This document shows, piece after piece, positions 27,623 through 35,552 of a DNA stretch of 44,150 bases; positions within the stretch are counted from its first letter, which is position 1; each line of letters begins with the position of its first letter. Under the pieces are notes generated by a model. The model was not told the DNA's origin, did no database searches, and saw only the letters and a program-made list of their open reading frames with translations. The position numbers were made by a program, and so were the translations under genes. The stretch comes from a bacterium (GTDB lineage Bacteria > Margulisbacteria > Marinamargulisbacteria > UBA817 > JABISL01). Location: positions 1 through 44,150 of the forward strand of contig JABISL010000056.1 in the NCBI GenBank assembly GCA_018700055.1, in the 5' to 3' direction.

Positions 27623-27651
27623 AGTATACGCAATTAGTCTTTTGTCACCAA
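27623..27651 (-). promoter_or_regulatory. promoter of the barrel-queC unit, predicted leaderless
   Basis: Minus-strand TTGGTG (27646-27651), 17-base spacer, TATACT (27623-27628), then 7 bases to the ATG at 27615. Confidence 0.5.
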
Positions 27652-27670
27652 GTCTTTCGCCTAGTCCCTC

Positions 27671-27699
27671 TTGTAAAATCGACTCTCCCTTGTTAAAGT
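27671..27699 (+). promoter_or_regulatory. promoter of the initiator tRNA gene
   Basis: TTGTAA (27671-27676), 17-base spacer, TAAAGT (27694-27699) with an upstream TG (extended -10), about 11 bases before the mature tRNA 5' end. Confidence 0.5.
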
Positions 27700-27710
27700 C
27701 TTACCTACGT

Positions 27711-27785
27711 CGCGGGGTGGAGCAGTGGTAGCTTGTCGGGCTCATAACCCGAAGGTCGTTGGTTCGAATCCAGCCCCCGCTACCA
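27711..27785 (+). tRNA. initiator tRNA-Met (CAT anticodon), CCA encoded
   Basis: The sequence starts CGCGGGGTGGAGCAGTGG and has the anticodon arm GGGCTCATAACCC with three consecutive G-C pairs, the hallmark of initiator tRNA. The T arm contains GGTTCGAATCC. The acceptor stem is CGCGGGG with CCCCGCT. The first base C faces T at position 72, an unpaired end as required for formylation (E. coli has C-A). Discriminator A and a genome-encoded CCA follow. Length is 75 bases, two shorter than E. coli in the D loop. Confidence 0.97.
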
Positions 27786-27792
27786 AAATAAC

Positions 27793-27816
27793 AAAGGCCC
27801 CTTGTGGGTCTTTTTT
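27793..27816 (+). terminator. intrinsic terminator after the initiator tRNA
   Basis: AAAGGCCC and GGGTCTTT form an 8-bp stem (one G-U pair) around a CTTGT loop, continuing into a T run (27811-27816). Confidence 0.85.
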
Positions 27817-27864
27817 ATTTTGAGGGGACCGCATCTACCCAACAACAATAGCTCAATCGCTCCG

Positions 27865-27890
27865 AAGGCGAATGTAAATCTTATATCAAA
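27865..27890 (+). repeat. dispersed intergenic element, copy B (upstream of queF)
   Basis: AAGGCGAATGTAAATCTTAT and the following ATCAAA match copy D (34593-34616) at all but a few positions: AAGGCG, one variable base, ATGT, two variable bases, ATCTTATA. A small TCGC/GCGA stem precedes the end. It stops 25 bases before the queF -35 box. Confidence 0.5.
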
Positions 27891-27915
27891 AAAAAGTCGG
27901 TGGTTTTCTACAGAC

Positions 27916-27944
27916 TTGAGAGCTTTTCCTCCCCACTCTATAAT
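27916..27944 (+). promoter_or_regulatory. promoter of queF, predicted leaderless
   Basis: TTGAGA (27916-27921), 17-base spacer, perfect TATAAT (27939-27944). Only six bases separate the -10 box from the ATG at 27951, where transcription should start. Confidence 0.65.
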
Positions 27945-27950
27945 ACTTTC

Positions 27951-28340
27951 ATGGCAAAAGCAGAAGGACTCACATTACCGTTCGATGACCCTGAAAAAGT
28001 CAGAGTCGATCTACTCGAAACGTTTCCATACGAAGGCGAACGTCAGTTCATTACTTATGAAACAGCAGAGTTCTCTGCGGTATGTCCCTATTCTGGACTT
28101 CCTGATTATGGCGACTTCATCATGGAGTATGTTCCCAATGGAAATATCGTAGAACTCAAATCACTTAAGTACTACATTACTTCTTATCGAAATATTGGGA
28201 TTTACCAAGAAGATGCCACGAACAAGTTGTTTCAGGATCTATACAAGTTACTCAATCCAACCTATCTCAAGATCACAACGATCTATAACCCTCGCGGCGG
28301 TATCGACACTACCTGTGAGATCGAAAAAGGAACTAAGTAA
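27951..28340 (+). CDS. queF: NADPH-dependent preQ0 reductase
   Basis: QueF reduces the nitrile of 7-cyano-7-deazaguanine to preQ1. The 129-aa protein is the short, unimodular type. It has the catalytic-cysteine region [17 protein letters not shown], the NADPH-associated [14 protein letters not shown] and a C-terminal [12 protein letters not shown]. The frame opens at 27900, but [16 protein letters not shown] at 27951 is the natural start. The promoter -10 box sits six bases before it and no ribosome-binding site exists, so the mRNA is probably leaderless. It overlaps the convergent trpG by 8 bases. Confidence 0.95.
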   Translation: MAKAEGLTLPFDDPEKVRVDLLETFPYEGERQFITYETAEFSAVCPYSGLPDYGDFIMEYVPNGNIVELKSLKYYITSYRNIGIYQEDATNKLFQDLYKLLNPTYLKITTIYNPRGGIDTTCEIEKGTK

Positions 28341-28893
28341 CGAAGTTCTTGATCATATCCTTACCTAGCTTGGTAAGAATAGATTCGGGATGGAATTGAA
28401 CGCCTTCTACGGACAACTCTTTGTGACGAACCCCCATAACAATGCCATCATCTGTTTGAGAGGTTACTTCTAATGTGTCTGGTAAACTTGCCGGATCCAA
28501 TACTAATGAATGATAGCGAGTCACTTCAATCGGAGACTCTAGCCCTTGAAACACCCCTTTGCCATCATGGGTAATCATCGAGGTTTTTCCGTGCATAATA
28601 CTCGGCGCATAAGTGACCTTCGCACCAAATACTTCTCCAATGGCTTGATGGCCTAGACACACACCCAAAATAGGAGTCTTGCCGGCAAACTCACGAATAA
28701 CGTCTTTCGTAATCCCTGCATCCGCTGGCCGACCAGGTCCTGGAGAAATCACAATATGAGATGGGTTCTTGGCCCGAATCTCATCCACTGTAATCGCATC
28801 ATTTCGAAATACTTCTGGATCCTGCCCCAACTCACCAAAATATTGGACTAAGTTGTAAGTAAAACTATCGTAATTGTCGATCATTAGTAACAT
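28333..28893 (-). CDS. trpG: anthranilate synthase glutamine amidotransferase subunit
   Basis: TrpG/PabA supplies ammonia from glutamine to TrpE (anthranilate) or PabB (aminodeoxychorismate). The 186-aa protein has the class I amidotransferase signatures [27 protein letters not shown], nucleophile Cys in [11 protein letters not shown] and the His/Glu pair in [17 protein letters not shown] lies upstream of the start at 28893. It follows trpE by 15 bases, which favours anthranilate synthase; such subunits often serve both pathways. Confidence 0.94.
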   Translation of the reverse strand: MLLMIDNYDSFTYNLVQYFGELGQDPEVFRNDAITVDEIRAKNPSHIVISPGPGRPADAGITKDVIREFAGKTPILGVCLGHQAIGEVFGAKVTYAPSIMHGKTSMITHDGKGVFQGLESPIEVTRYHSLVLDPASLPDTLEVTSQTDDGIVMGVRHKELSVEGVQFHPESILTKLGKDMIKNFVT

Positions 28894-28908
28894 AGAAATT
28901 GTCCTTTA

Positions 28909-30339
28909 TTAGTCATCGGTGCTCAGTACTGATTTTCTTTTATAACAGGCGGCAAGCATCCCTCGAGCCTTATTTCGGGATTCTTGATATTCCTTTTCAG
29001 GATCCGAGTCAGCAACAATTCCAGCACCAGCTTGTATCTGAAACAAACCGTCACGATGCATTAAAGTCCGAATAATAATACAAAGATCCATATTCCCTCG
29101 AAAATCAAAATACCCTAACGCGCCACCATAAGGACCTCGTCTTTCAGGCTCCATCGATTCAATAATTTCGATAGCCCTAACCTTAGGCGCCCCACTTAAC
29201 GTCCCTGCAGGGAATGTCGCTCGAAAAAGGTCGAATGCGTTACATCCTTCTTTAAGGGTTCCTTCCACGTTGGAGACCATATGCAAGACATGAGAATATT
29301 TTTCTACCGTCATCAAGTCGGATGTTTCTACAGAGTTATATTCACAGACTCGACCCAGATCGTTTCGGCCTAAGTCTACCAACATAATGTGCTCCGCTTT
29401 TTCTTTTTCGTCAGACTTCAAATCCTCAATCAGAGCCGTTTCATCTCCACCTGTACGTAATCGAGTCCCAGCAATCGGGCGTAATGTGGCTCGCCCATTT
29501 TGACAACGCGACAGTATCTCAGGTGAGGATCCAACAATTTGGTAATCCCCAAAGTTAAAATAGTACATATAAGGTGACGGATTAATCGATCTCAGTTTGC
29601 GATACACATCAAACGGATGAGAGTCGGACTTCAGCGAAAATTTTTGTGACAAAACTAACTGAAAGACATCCCCTTCATAAATATTCTGCTTAACCTTTTC
29701 GACATGGGAGATAAAATCCTCTTTTTCGTAATTGGACTCAACCCCTTGAAACACATCAACATCACTTAGGTCATATTTATCAAAAATAGGAAATTGCATT
29801 GGCTTCATCAACATGTTTTTAATTTCATCGATGCGATGCGCTGCATCTTGTTCTTCCCCTGGTTCAGCCAAAGAAACAACAATAACCTTCCGCTCAGCAT
29901 GATCAAATACTAATACCGATCGTGGAAAAATAAATTGTGATTTGGGAAAATCTACGCCTGTTTTCTGAGCAAATTTAATGGACTCAACTGCGCCAATCAC
30001 TTCCCAGGAGAAAAATCCTACTGCACCACCAACAAACGGAGGAAGCTCATCCGAATCTTTCAAATTAAAAGACGCTACCATGGACTCCAATATATCTACG
30101 GGGTTCCCAGTTAGTTTCTCAACAACGTCCCCTCTCGTTACGGTAATCGTGTCATCTTCCGCCAAGAAGGTACATATGGGGTCTAGGCCAATAAAGGAGT
30201 ACCGCGCAACACTATCCCCACCAATAACACTTTCCAATAAAAAACTGTTGGGTTGATCCAGCTTTAAATACGCTGAAACAGGGGTGTTAATATCATCCAG
30301 GACTTCTTTAACTACAGGAATGAGTGTGGTTTGTTTCAT
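28909..30339 (-). CDS. trpE: anthranilate synthase component I
   Basis: TrpE converts chorismate to anthranilate, the first step of tryptophan synthesis. The 476-aa protein has the N-terminal domain with YLKLDQPNSFLLESVIGGD, which includes the LLES segment for tryptophan feedback binding. The C-terminal chorismate-binding domain has VFQLVLSQKFSL, IVGSSPEIL, IAGTRLRTGGDE, VDLGRNDLGRV, FPAGTLSGAPKVRA and IQAGAGIVADSDPEKE. The ATG at 30339 has TTGGAG before it. It is divergent from ileS across 80 bases and is followed by trpG. No leader peptide or attenuator is visible in the short spacer; the other trp genes are not in the window. Confidence 0.95.
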   Translation of the reverse strand: MKQTTLIPVVKEVLDDINTPVSAYLKLDQPNSFLLESVIGGDSVARYSFIGLDPICTFLAEDDTITVTRGDVVEKLTGNPVDILESMVASFNLKDSDELPPFVGGAVGFFSWEVIGAVESIKFAQKTGVDFPKSQFIFPRSVLVFDHAERKVIVVSLAEPGEEQDAAHRIDEIKNMLMKPMQFPIFDKYDLSDVDVFQGVESNYEKEDFISHVEKVKQNIYEGDVFQLVLSQKFSLKSDSHPFDVYRKLRSINPSPYMYYFNFGDYQIVGSSPEILSRCQNGRATLRPIAGTRLRTGGDETALIEDLKSDEKEKAEHIMLVDLGRNDLGRVCEYNSVETSDLMTVEKYSHVLHMVSNVEGTLKEGCNAFDLFRATFPAGTLSGAPKVRAIEIIESMEPERRGPYGGALGYFDFRGNMDLCIIIRTLMHRDGLFQIQAGAGIVADSDPEKEYQESRNKARGMLAACYKRKSVLSTDD

Positions 30340-30360
30340 TTAGGCTCCAATTCGCTAGAT

Positions 30361-30366
30361 ATAATA
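30361..30366 (-). promoter_or_regulatory. candidate -10 box of trpE
   Basis: Minus-strand TATTAT lies 21 bases upstream of the trpE ATG. The -35 region (near 30383-30389, TGACG-like) would overlap that of the divergent ileS promoter. Confidence 0.35.
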
Positions 30367-30382
30367 CCGTTGTTTGAGTCTC

Positions 30383-30411
30383 TCGTCATCCCGATTCCCT
30401 TCCTGTATACT
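30383..30411 (+). promoter_or_regulatory. promoter of ileS, predicted leaderless
   Basis: TCGTCA (30383-30388), 17-base spacer, TATACT (30406-30411). Eight pyrimidine-rich bases separate it from the ATG at 30420, leaving no room for a ribosome-binding site. Confidence 0.5.
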
Positions 30412-30419
30412 TTTCTTCT

Positions 30420-33185
30420 ATGTCCGAAAAAGAAACAATTGATCTCAAAAAAACCGTAAATCTCCCTCAAACGGAGTTCCCTATTCGAGCGGGACTAGTC
30501 AATTTAGAACCCGCTCTTTTGGACCAATGGAAGTCCTTAGACATGGACCAGTATCAAGGCAACTCTAGCGATAGTACCTATACGTTGCATGACGGACCAC
30601 CCTACCCCAACGGCAATATCCATATAGGACATGCGCTTAACAAAATTCTAAAAGACCTCGTCATTCGGTCTCAACGACTCTATGGCAAACAAACGCCATA
30701 CCGACCCGGTTGGGACTGTCACGGACTACCTATCGAAACACAACTATTAAAGAAGCTCAAAAAAGACGGCGTCGATGTCTCTCAAAAAGATATCACTTGG
30801 TTCCGTGATCAATGCAAAGCCTTCTCTCTAGATTATGTAGAGACTCAGAAAAAAGACTTTCAACGCCTCGGTATCTGGGCTAACTGGGACAATCCATATC
30901 TCACACTCAATCATGACTACGAAGCAAAGGTAGTCGAATCCTTTGGGAAACTGGCCCAAAACGGACTCGTAAGCAAAGGCCGTAAGCCCATTCATTGGTG
31001 CCCAAGTTGCCAGACAGCACTAGCAGAAGCCGAAATCGAACATGATGATCACCGATCACCATCTATTACAGTTAGATTCGCCGTCTCTCAAGCCAGTGAC
31101 GCGTTAAAGGCAATCATTGGTGACACACCAGTCGATGTCTTAGTTTGGACCACAACGCCTTGGACACTACCTGCTAACGTAGCCATCGCTGCTCACCCTG
31201 ACTTCACTTATGTCATAAGCAAAACCCCTAAAGGAACTTATATTCACGTCAAAGAGCTCACCGACACCCTCTCCACATTATTGGAATGGGAAAGCGTTGA
31301 ATCATTAGGCGAACTGACAGGCGAACAGTTAAAAGGGACCGTAACAACTCATCCTTTATACGAACGCCCTTCTGCTATATACAACGCCGATTATGTGACA
31401 AAAGAAGATGGAACAGGGTTCGTTCATATTGCACCAGGACATGGACAAGACGATTATATCGTTGGCCAACAAAATGGACTCCCCACAATCATGCCTATCG
31501 ATGGCAAAGGCTGCTTCACTGACGAAGTCCCGGATCTAGAAGGTCAAAAGATATTCGATGCAAACAAAACAATCGGCATGGCTCTCGACGAAAAAGGGAC
31601 ATTGCTCAAACTTAAATTCATCAAACACAGCTACCCACACTGCTGGCGCTGTAAGAATCCTGTAATCTTCCGTGCTACTGAACAGTGGTTCGTCACAATG
31701 GACACACCAATGACAAATGGACCGCTTGAAGGACAAACCCTTCGTGAAGCGTCGCTCAAAACAATCAACGACAATGTAAGTTGGGTTCCCGATTGGGGAA
31801 TCAAACGCATCACCGCGATGGTCAGTGGCCGTCCCGACTGGTGTATCTCTCGCCAACGGAAATGGGGAATCCCAATCCCAGCCATTACGTGCCAAGACTG
31901 TGGGCACTCTGAGACTCACGGTGCGATCAACGATGCAATCTCAGCACTCTTTGCTAAAGAAGGCGCCGGTGTTTGGTTTAGTAAATCACTACAAGAAATG
32001 CTCCCAGATCATACTAACTGTCCCAAATGTAAAACAGACACAATGGCAAAAGAAACCGACATCTTAGATGTATGGTTCGAGTCTGGTGCCAGCTTTGCAT
32101 CAGTAGTTCCTAACCCACCTGCTGATATGTACCTTGAAGGCTCTGACCAACATCGTGGTTGGTTCCAATCGTCATTACTGATTGGTCTCGGAGCAACCGG
32201 CCAAGCCCCATTCAAAACAGTCCTCACTCATGGATTCATCGTAGATGCGAAGGGCAAAAAAATGAGCAAGTCCTTAGGCAACGTGATTAGCCCAGAACAA
32301 ATTATTAGAGACTATGGCGCAGACATTCTTCGATGGTGGGTCGCTAGTACTAACTTCAAAGATGATGTCAGTATTTCTCAGGACATCCTTAAGCAGGCTC
32401 GTGATAGCTTCGGAAAAGTCCGTAACACAATTCGGTTCTTAATTAGTAATCTTTATGATTTTGATTATGAAACGCAATATATCTCACCAGAAAATCGAGA
32501 AACAATTGATCAATTTGCTATTAACGAACTACACACCCTCTCTGCGACCCTAAAAGATGACCACTACAAAAACTTTAACTTTCACAAAGTCACTCAAGAC
32601 ATTCATCATTTTTGCTCAGTCACACTCAGCGCCAACTATCTTGATGGCGTCAAAGACTGCTTATATTGCGAGGCCTCTAATTCACCCAAACGGAAAAGTA
32701 CTCAATCCACAATGTACGATCTAGCAAACACACTAATCAAACTCATCTCTCCGATCCTAGTATTTACAGCGGAAGATGCTTATAAGCATTTTAACCGACC
32801 TGACAAAAAGAAAAGTGTTCACTTAGAACAACTCCTAACGACAAAAGAAGACGACATGGGAATAGCCGACCTTATGGGAATGCTATACAACCAAAAAAGC
32901 ACCATCTACAAAGACCTAGAAATCGCCCGCCAAGACGGAACCATTAACAAAATATTGGAAGCCGTTGTCGAGTTCGAAATTGATCCTAAGTTCAAAACCG
33001 CTATCGACTGGACGCAATACCTCATCGTCAGTGCCGTTATCATTACTGAAAAAGAAGGCGCTGATACCCCCCAAAACATCAAGATCAGCAAAACACCTCA
33101 TCCGAAGTGTCAGCGTTGTTGGCGTCACCTACCCGTGAACGACAATACCGTTTGCGAGCGTTGTGACGACGCTATCTCAGCTTAA
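30420..33185 (+). CDS. ileS: isoleucyl-tRNA synthetase
   Basis: This class Ia synthetase charges tRNA-Ile and edits valine. The 921-aa protein has the HIGH region PYPNGNIHIGHALNK, the editing-domain stretch VWTTTPWTLPANVAIAAHP, DVWFESGASFASV, the KMSKS motif KKMSKSLGNV near residue 615, and a C-terminal zinc finger CQRCWRHL with CERC. That is the standard bacterial, mupirocin-sensitive-like architecture. The ATG at 30420 lies eight bases after a -10 box and lacks a Shine-Dalgarno. It is followed 24 bases later by a PfkB-family kinase with its own ribosome-binding site. Confidence 0.96.
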   Translation: MSEKETIDLKKTVNLPQTEFPIRAGLVNLEPALLDQWKSLDMDQYQGNSSDSTYTLHDGPPYPNGNIHIGHALNKILKDLVIRSQRLYGKQTPYRPGWDCHGLPIETQLLKKLKKDGVDVSQKDITWFRDQCKAFSLDYVETQKKDFQRLGIWANWDNPYLTLNHDYEAKVVESFGKLAQNGLVSKGRKPIHWCPSCQTALAEAEIEHDDHRSPSITVRFAVSQASDALKAIIGDTPVDVLVWTTTPWTLPANVAIAAHPDFTYVISKTPKGTYIHVKELTDTLSTLLEWESVESLGELTGEQLKGTVTTHPLYERPSAIYNADYVTKEDGTGFVHIAPGHGQDDYIVGQQNGLPTIMPIDGKGCFTDEVPDLEGQKIFDANKTIGMALDEKGTLLKLKFIKHSYPHCWRCKNPVIFRATEQWFVTMDTPMTNGPLEGQTLREASLKTINDNVSWVPDWGIKRITAMVSGRPDWCISRQRKWGIPIPAITCQDCGHSETHGAINDAISALFAKEGAGVWFSKSLQEMLPDHTNCPKCKTDTMAKETDILDVWFESGASFASVVPNPPADMYLEGSDQHRGWFQSSLLIGLGATGQAPFKTVLTHGFIVDAKGKKMSKSLGNVISPEQIIRDYGADILRWWVASTNFKDDVSISQDILKQARDSFGKVRNTIRFLISNLYDFDYETQYISPENRETIDQFAINELHTLSATLKDDHYKNFNFHKVTQDIHHFCSVTLSANYLDGVKDCLYCEASNSPKRKSTQSTMYDLANTLIKLISPILVFTAEDAYKHFNRPDKKKSVHLEQLLTTKEDDMGIADLMGMLYNQKSTIYKDLEIARQDGTINKILEAVVEFEIDPKFKTAIDWTQYLIVSAVIITEKEGADTPQNIKISKTPHPKCQRCWRHLPVNDNTVCERCDDAISA

Positions 33186-33209
33186 TTATTAGCCTATAAG
33201 GAGCTCAAC

Positions 33210-34262
33210 ATGTCTCAAAAATACAATATCTATGGAATCGGAAACGCTTTAGTTGATACTGAAATCAAAGTTGAACCCGAAGTACTAACCGAACTTAACC
33301 TCGAAAAGGGCGTAGTAACGCTCTTAGAAAATGAAGAGCAGCTCAAAAAACTAGAATTACATTTTAAAGATGCCGAGCAAAAGCAAGCCAGTGGGGGATC
33401 CGCAGCAAATACAGTTATTGGCGCAAATCAAATGGGCGCAACTTGCTATTTTTCATGCAAAGTCGCAGATGACCAAGCCGGTCAGTTCTACCTCCAAGAT
33501 TTTGAGAAAAATAATATCCCTACCAATCTCACCACAAACAACCTACCTACAGATGGAAAAACAGGCACTTGCCTTGTTTTTATTACCCCTGATGCAGATC
33601 GAACAATGGCACCCTATTTAGGAATTAGTGCCACCTTCGCTCAATCTGAGATTAATGAAGACGTCCTTAAGCAATCTGACTATCTCTACATCGAAGGGTA
33701 CCTAGTTACATCTGAAACCGGAAAGGCCGCGGCTATCCATGCTAGAAAAATTGCAGAAGAAAACGACATCAAAGTAGCAATGACACTTTCGGACCCCAAC
33801 ATGGCCAAATATTTCCGTGATGGCCTAGACGAAATGATCGGTGATGAAGGTCTAGATATTCTATTCTGTAACGAAGATGAAGCGTTAGAATATGCCCAGA
33901 CTAGCACGTTAGAAGAAGCATTAATGTTTCTAGCACCCGTAGCAGAACAAATCGTTGTAACCCTCGGCGAACGAGGCGCAATTATCCAAACAGATGAAGA
34001 AGTCTTCTCCATTGATGCCTTTGACACCAAGGTAATCGACACATTGGGTGCTGGCGACTGTTTTGCGGGCGCTTACCTCGCCGGGCTAACCCAAGGATAC
34101 TCTATCCAACATGCTGGCGAACTCGCCAACTATGCGGCCTCTCGTATTGTTAGCTACTTTGGACCACGTCTCTCTGACGCACTCGTAAAAGACATCAATG
34201 CCTTCCAAGAAGACCTCACTTCACCCCAAAACGCGTTTAGCGCGCTTAAAGAGCTTAATTAA
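33210..34262 (+). CDS. PfkB-family carbohydrate/nucleoside kinase (adenosine-kinase-like)
   Basis: The 350-aa protein is a ribokinase-fold kinase. It begins YNIYGIGNALVDTEIKV, has the substrate-binding GGSAANTVIGANQMGA, a hinge segment RTMAPYLGISATF and the catalytic anion-hole motif DTLGAGDCFAGAYLAG (base Asp in GAGD). The N-terminal GNALVD and GGSAANT patterns fit the adenosine-kinase-like subgroup. The exact substrate (adenosine, ribose or another sugar) cannot be settled from sequence alone. AAGGAG precedes the ATG. The long inverted-repeat-rich spacer begins right after its stop. Confidence 0.88.
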   Translation: MSQKYNIYGIGNALVDTEIKVEPEVLTELNLEKGVVTLLENEEQLKKLELHFKDAEQKQASGGSAANTVIGANQMGATCYFSCKVADDQAGQFYLQDFEKNNIPTNLTTNNLPTDGKTGTCLVFITPDADRTMAPYLGISATFAQSEINEDVLKQSDYLYIEGYLVTSETGKAAAIHARKIAEENDIKVAMTLSDPNMAKYFRDGLDEMIGDEGLDILFCNEDEALEYAQTSTLEEALMFLAPVAEQIVVTLGERGAIIQTDEEVFSIDAFDTKVIDTLGAGDCFAGAYLAGLTQGYSIQHAGELANYAASRIVSYFGPRLSDALVKDINAFQEDLTSPQNAFSALKELN

Positions 34263-34420
34263 TTTGATTTAATTTGGAGCACATCAGCCTTTTTTTTAAA
34301 AAAAGAAGGTGATCTCTTATCTTCTCTACTAATTAGTTTAGGAAGAGATGGGCCATTTTAATTCTGGTTTTTCCACAGGTAAATTACTTTTATTCTCAAG
34401 TAATTCTCCAAACCAACCCT

Positions 34421-34519
34421 GCCATTAAATTTGGATGAGATATGGCATTTTTCGTGGAGGGCGCTTATTAACTAATAAGTGACCGGAGCGAAAATGACAT
34501 AGGTCGCCAAATTTATGGC
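34421..34519. repeat. nested 99-base inverted repeat (cruciform or structured RNA)
   Basis: The outer arms GCCATTAAATTTGG (34421-34434) and CCAAATTTATGGC (34507-34519) pair with one bulged T. The middle arms ATGGCATTTTTCG (34442-34454) and CGAAAATGACAT (34489-34500) pair with one mismatch and one bulge. The apex CTTATTA (34464-34470) and TAATAAG (34473-34479) form a perfect 7-bp stem. Three concentric stems make chance unlikely. Confidence 0.75.
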
Positions 34520-34520
34520 A

Positions 34521-34620
34521 GGTCTTATACAGCGCCTGCGGCTGAGAGAGCTCGAATTCACTTCGAGCGAACGTGATCGATCTGCGCCCTTAAAGGCGCA
34601 TGTGGATCTTATACAAAAAG
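34521..34620 (+). repeat. dispersed intergenic element, copies C and D with three hairpins
   Basis: The stretch is bracketed by GGTCTTATACAG (34521-34532) and GGATCTTATACAAAAAG (34604-34620). Between them lie hairpins CAGC/GCTG (34530-34544), CTCGAA/TTCGAG (34551-34567) and GCGCC/GGCGC (34584-34599). ATTCACTTCG at 34556-34565 repeats the start of copy A (16419-16428), and the end matches copies A and B. Confidence 0.55.
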
Positions 34621-34794
34621 TATAACGGAAATATATACGAAGCTTGATGCTAGGAATGAAAAATATACTGGGTGATTTCTGTATTTCATAATTAAAGTCC
34701 TTTGTTGTTAATTCTCCCCCCTGAACAATGGCAATAACGTGGAATCATCTTCGGTTAATGTATCGAATATTTATGGTTTATTTTTCAAGCGGCA

Positions 34795-34928
34795 CTGAGC
34801 TTAGGTTTCACAGGCTCATTTACACACAAACTATCATCAACTAGCCCAGGTACAAACGTCGAATCATACACATCCACAAAGCGCACTAATTCATCACCCA
34901 AACCAGAATCTAAAGGGTCTATAAACCA
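34795..34928 (-). pseudogene. short open frame, possible frameshifted C-terminal continuation
   Basis: After the stop of the low-complexity gene, the -1 frame stays open for about 44 codons and reads DPLDSGLGDELVRFVDVYDS, then TFVPGLVDDSLCVNEPVKPK and LSAA before a TGA. The composition looks coding (acidic, balanced codons), but there is no ATG and no ribosome-binding site. It could be the original C terminus of the upstream protein lost by a frameshift, a sequencing error, or chance. The junction has no convincing programmed slippery heptamer. Confidence 0.35.
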
Positions 34929-35497
34929 CTATTTGGAGAAAGCGACCCATACGTAGACGGTTGGCGATCACCAATTCCATTTAAACTTGGCGGTGGGCCA
35001 TAACCACCTTGTGTCCCCTGAGAACCCTGAGTGGGTTGTGATGCTTGCCATATAAGCGGCACTTGCCCCACTACAGGAACATTGTTTATTCTGACAAGAT
35101 CTCCTACTTGAGACAAAGGAACATCAACACCAGTCGGAGACAAGGCGTCCCAAATAAAAACATTTCCAGGATATGGGTCTTGTCCAGGATATGGATCTTG
35201 AGCCAATTGAAAAGTTAGACCATCCCCAGGAACCCAATTTGGATCATACGAGCCCGTAGAAGGAACACTATAGGTATGATCTTGAGAGTACTGCCCACCC
35301 ATCCAGTTAGGGTCAGATGGTTGGCGACCAATACCATTTGAATCCAGCCCATCTGAATACACTTGAGGCGCCAGTTCCTGACTCGGTTCTTGAGTCGCCC
35401 GCAAAAGAATCGAAGGCCGCTCCGAGGGGCTAACCATATAATACATGGCGCCGTGCTGAGACTGAGTTGGTGAAGGACTTCTGCTTACTGGATTCAT
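34919..35497 (-). CDS. Pro/Gly/Gln-rich low-complexity protein of unknown function
   Basis: I do not recognise this gene. The 192-aa product is rich in Pro, Gly, Ser, Gln and Tyr, and is probably disordered in large part. It has small internal repeats: GQDPYPG next to DPYPG, SDPNWMGG and YDPNWVPG, and the pair NGIGRQPSDP and NGIGDRQPST. A more regular part, DVPLSQVGDLVRINNVPVVG, lies near residue 130. There is no signal peptide or membrane segment. It lies 55 bases after the extended aminotransferase on the same strand and is probably cotranscribed. A possible continuation in another frame is noted downstream. Confidence 0.55.
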   Translation of the reverse strand: MNPVSRSPSPTQSQHGAMYYMVSPSERPSILLRATQEPSQELAPQVYSDGLDSNGIGRQPSDPNWMGGQYSQDHTYSVPSTGSYDPNWVPGDGLTFQLAQDPYPGQDPYPGNVFIWDALSPTGVDVPLSQVGDLVRINNVPVVGQVPLIWQASQPTQGSQGTQGGYGPPPSLNGIGDRQPSTYGSLSPNSGL

Positions 35498-35552
35498 CTC
35501 AAAAGACTAATCAAGAACATCGGTCGTGACAAGCCCTTAGATCAACAACACC

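Larger units (their letters stand above)
34263..34918. other. 656-base gene-poor spacer rich in inverted repeats
   Basis: Nothing with confident coding potential is present. An A/T-core hairpin at 34283-34313 (CCTT...AAGG arms) directly follows the kinase gene and may end transcription, although no T run follows it. ATCTCTT (34312-34318) and the AAGAGAT near 34343 flank a 10-bp palindrome ACTAATTAGT. A nested 99-base inverted repeat and copies C and D of the dispersed element are listed separately. The right end (34795-34928) holds a short open frame on the minus strand. Confidence 0.6.

Noticed and set aside
25765-27700. The tmRNA gene ssrA next to smpB
   Set aside because: No tRNA-Ala-like acceptor ends or tag-coding frame were found. 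The DNA after smpB is filled by queC and the barrel gene on the other strand.
27823-27832. AGGGGACCGC resembling a T-box anti-terminator sequence
   Set aside because: It is incomplete, lies upstream of a strong queF promoter that restarts transcription at the ATG, and has no leader or specifier structure.
27890-27950. A preQ1 riboswitch upstream of queF
   Set aside because: The predicted transcript starts on the ATG, and no preQ1-I or preQ1-II core is visible, so no leader exists to hold an aptamer.
34283-34313. A canonical intrinsic terminator after the PfkB-family kinase
   Set aside because: The hairpin exists, but its T run lies inside the left arm and no T run follows the stem, so I list it only as a hairpin in the spacer.
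34421-34620. An integron attC array
   Set aside because: No RYYYAAC/GTTRRRY core pairs, no integrase gene and no cassette genes are present. The stems are of a different type.
34915-34931. Programmed -1 frameshifting at the end of the low-complexity gene
   Set aside because: The sequence there (GGT TTA TAG) is not a slippery heptamer and no downstream pseudoknot is evident. A mutation or unrelated frame is more likely.
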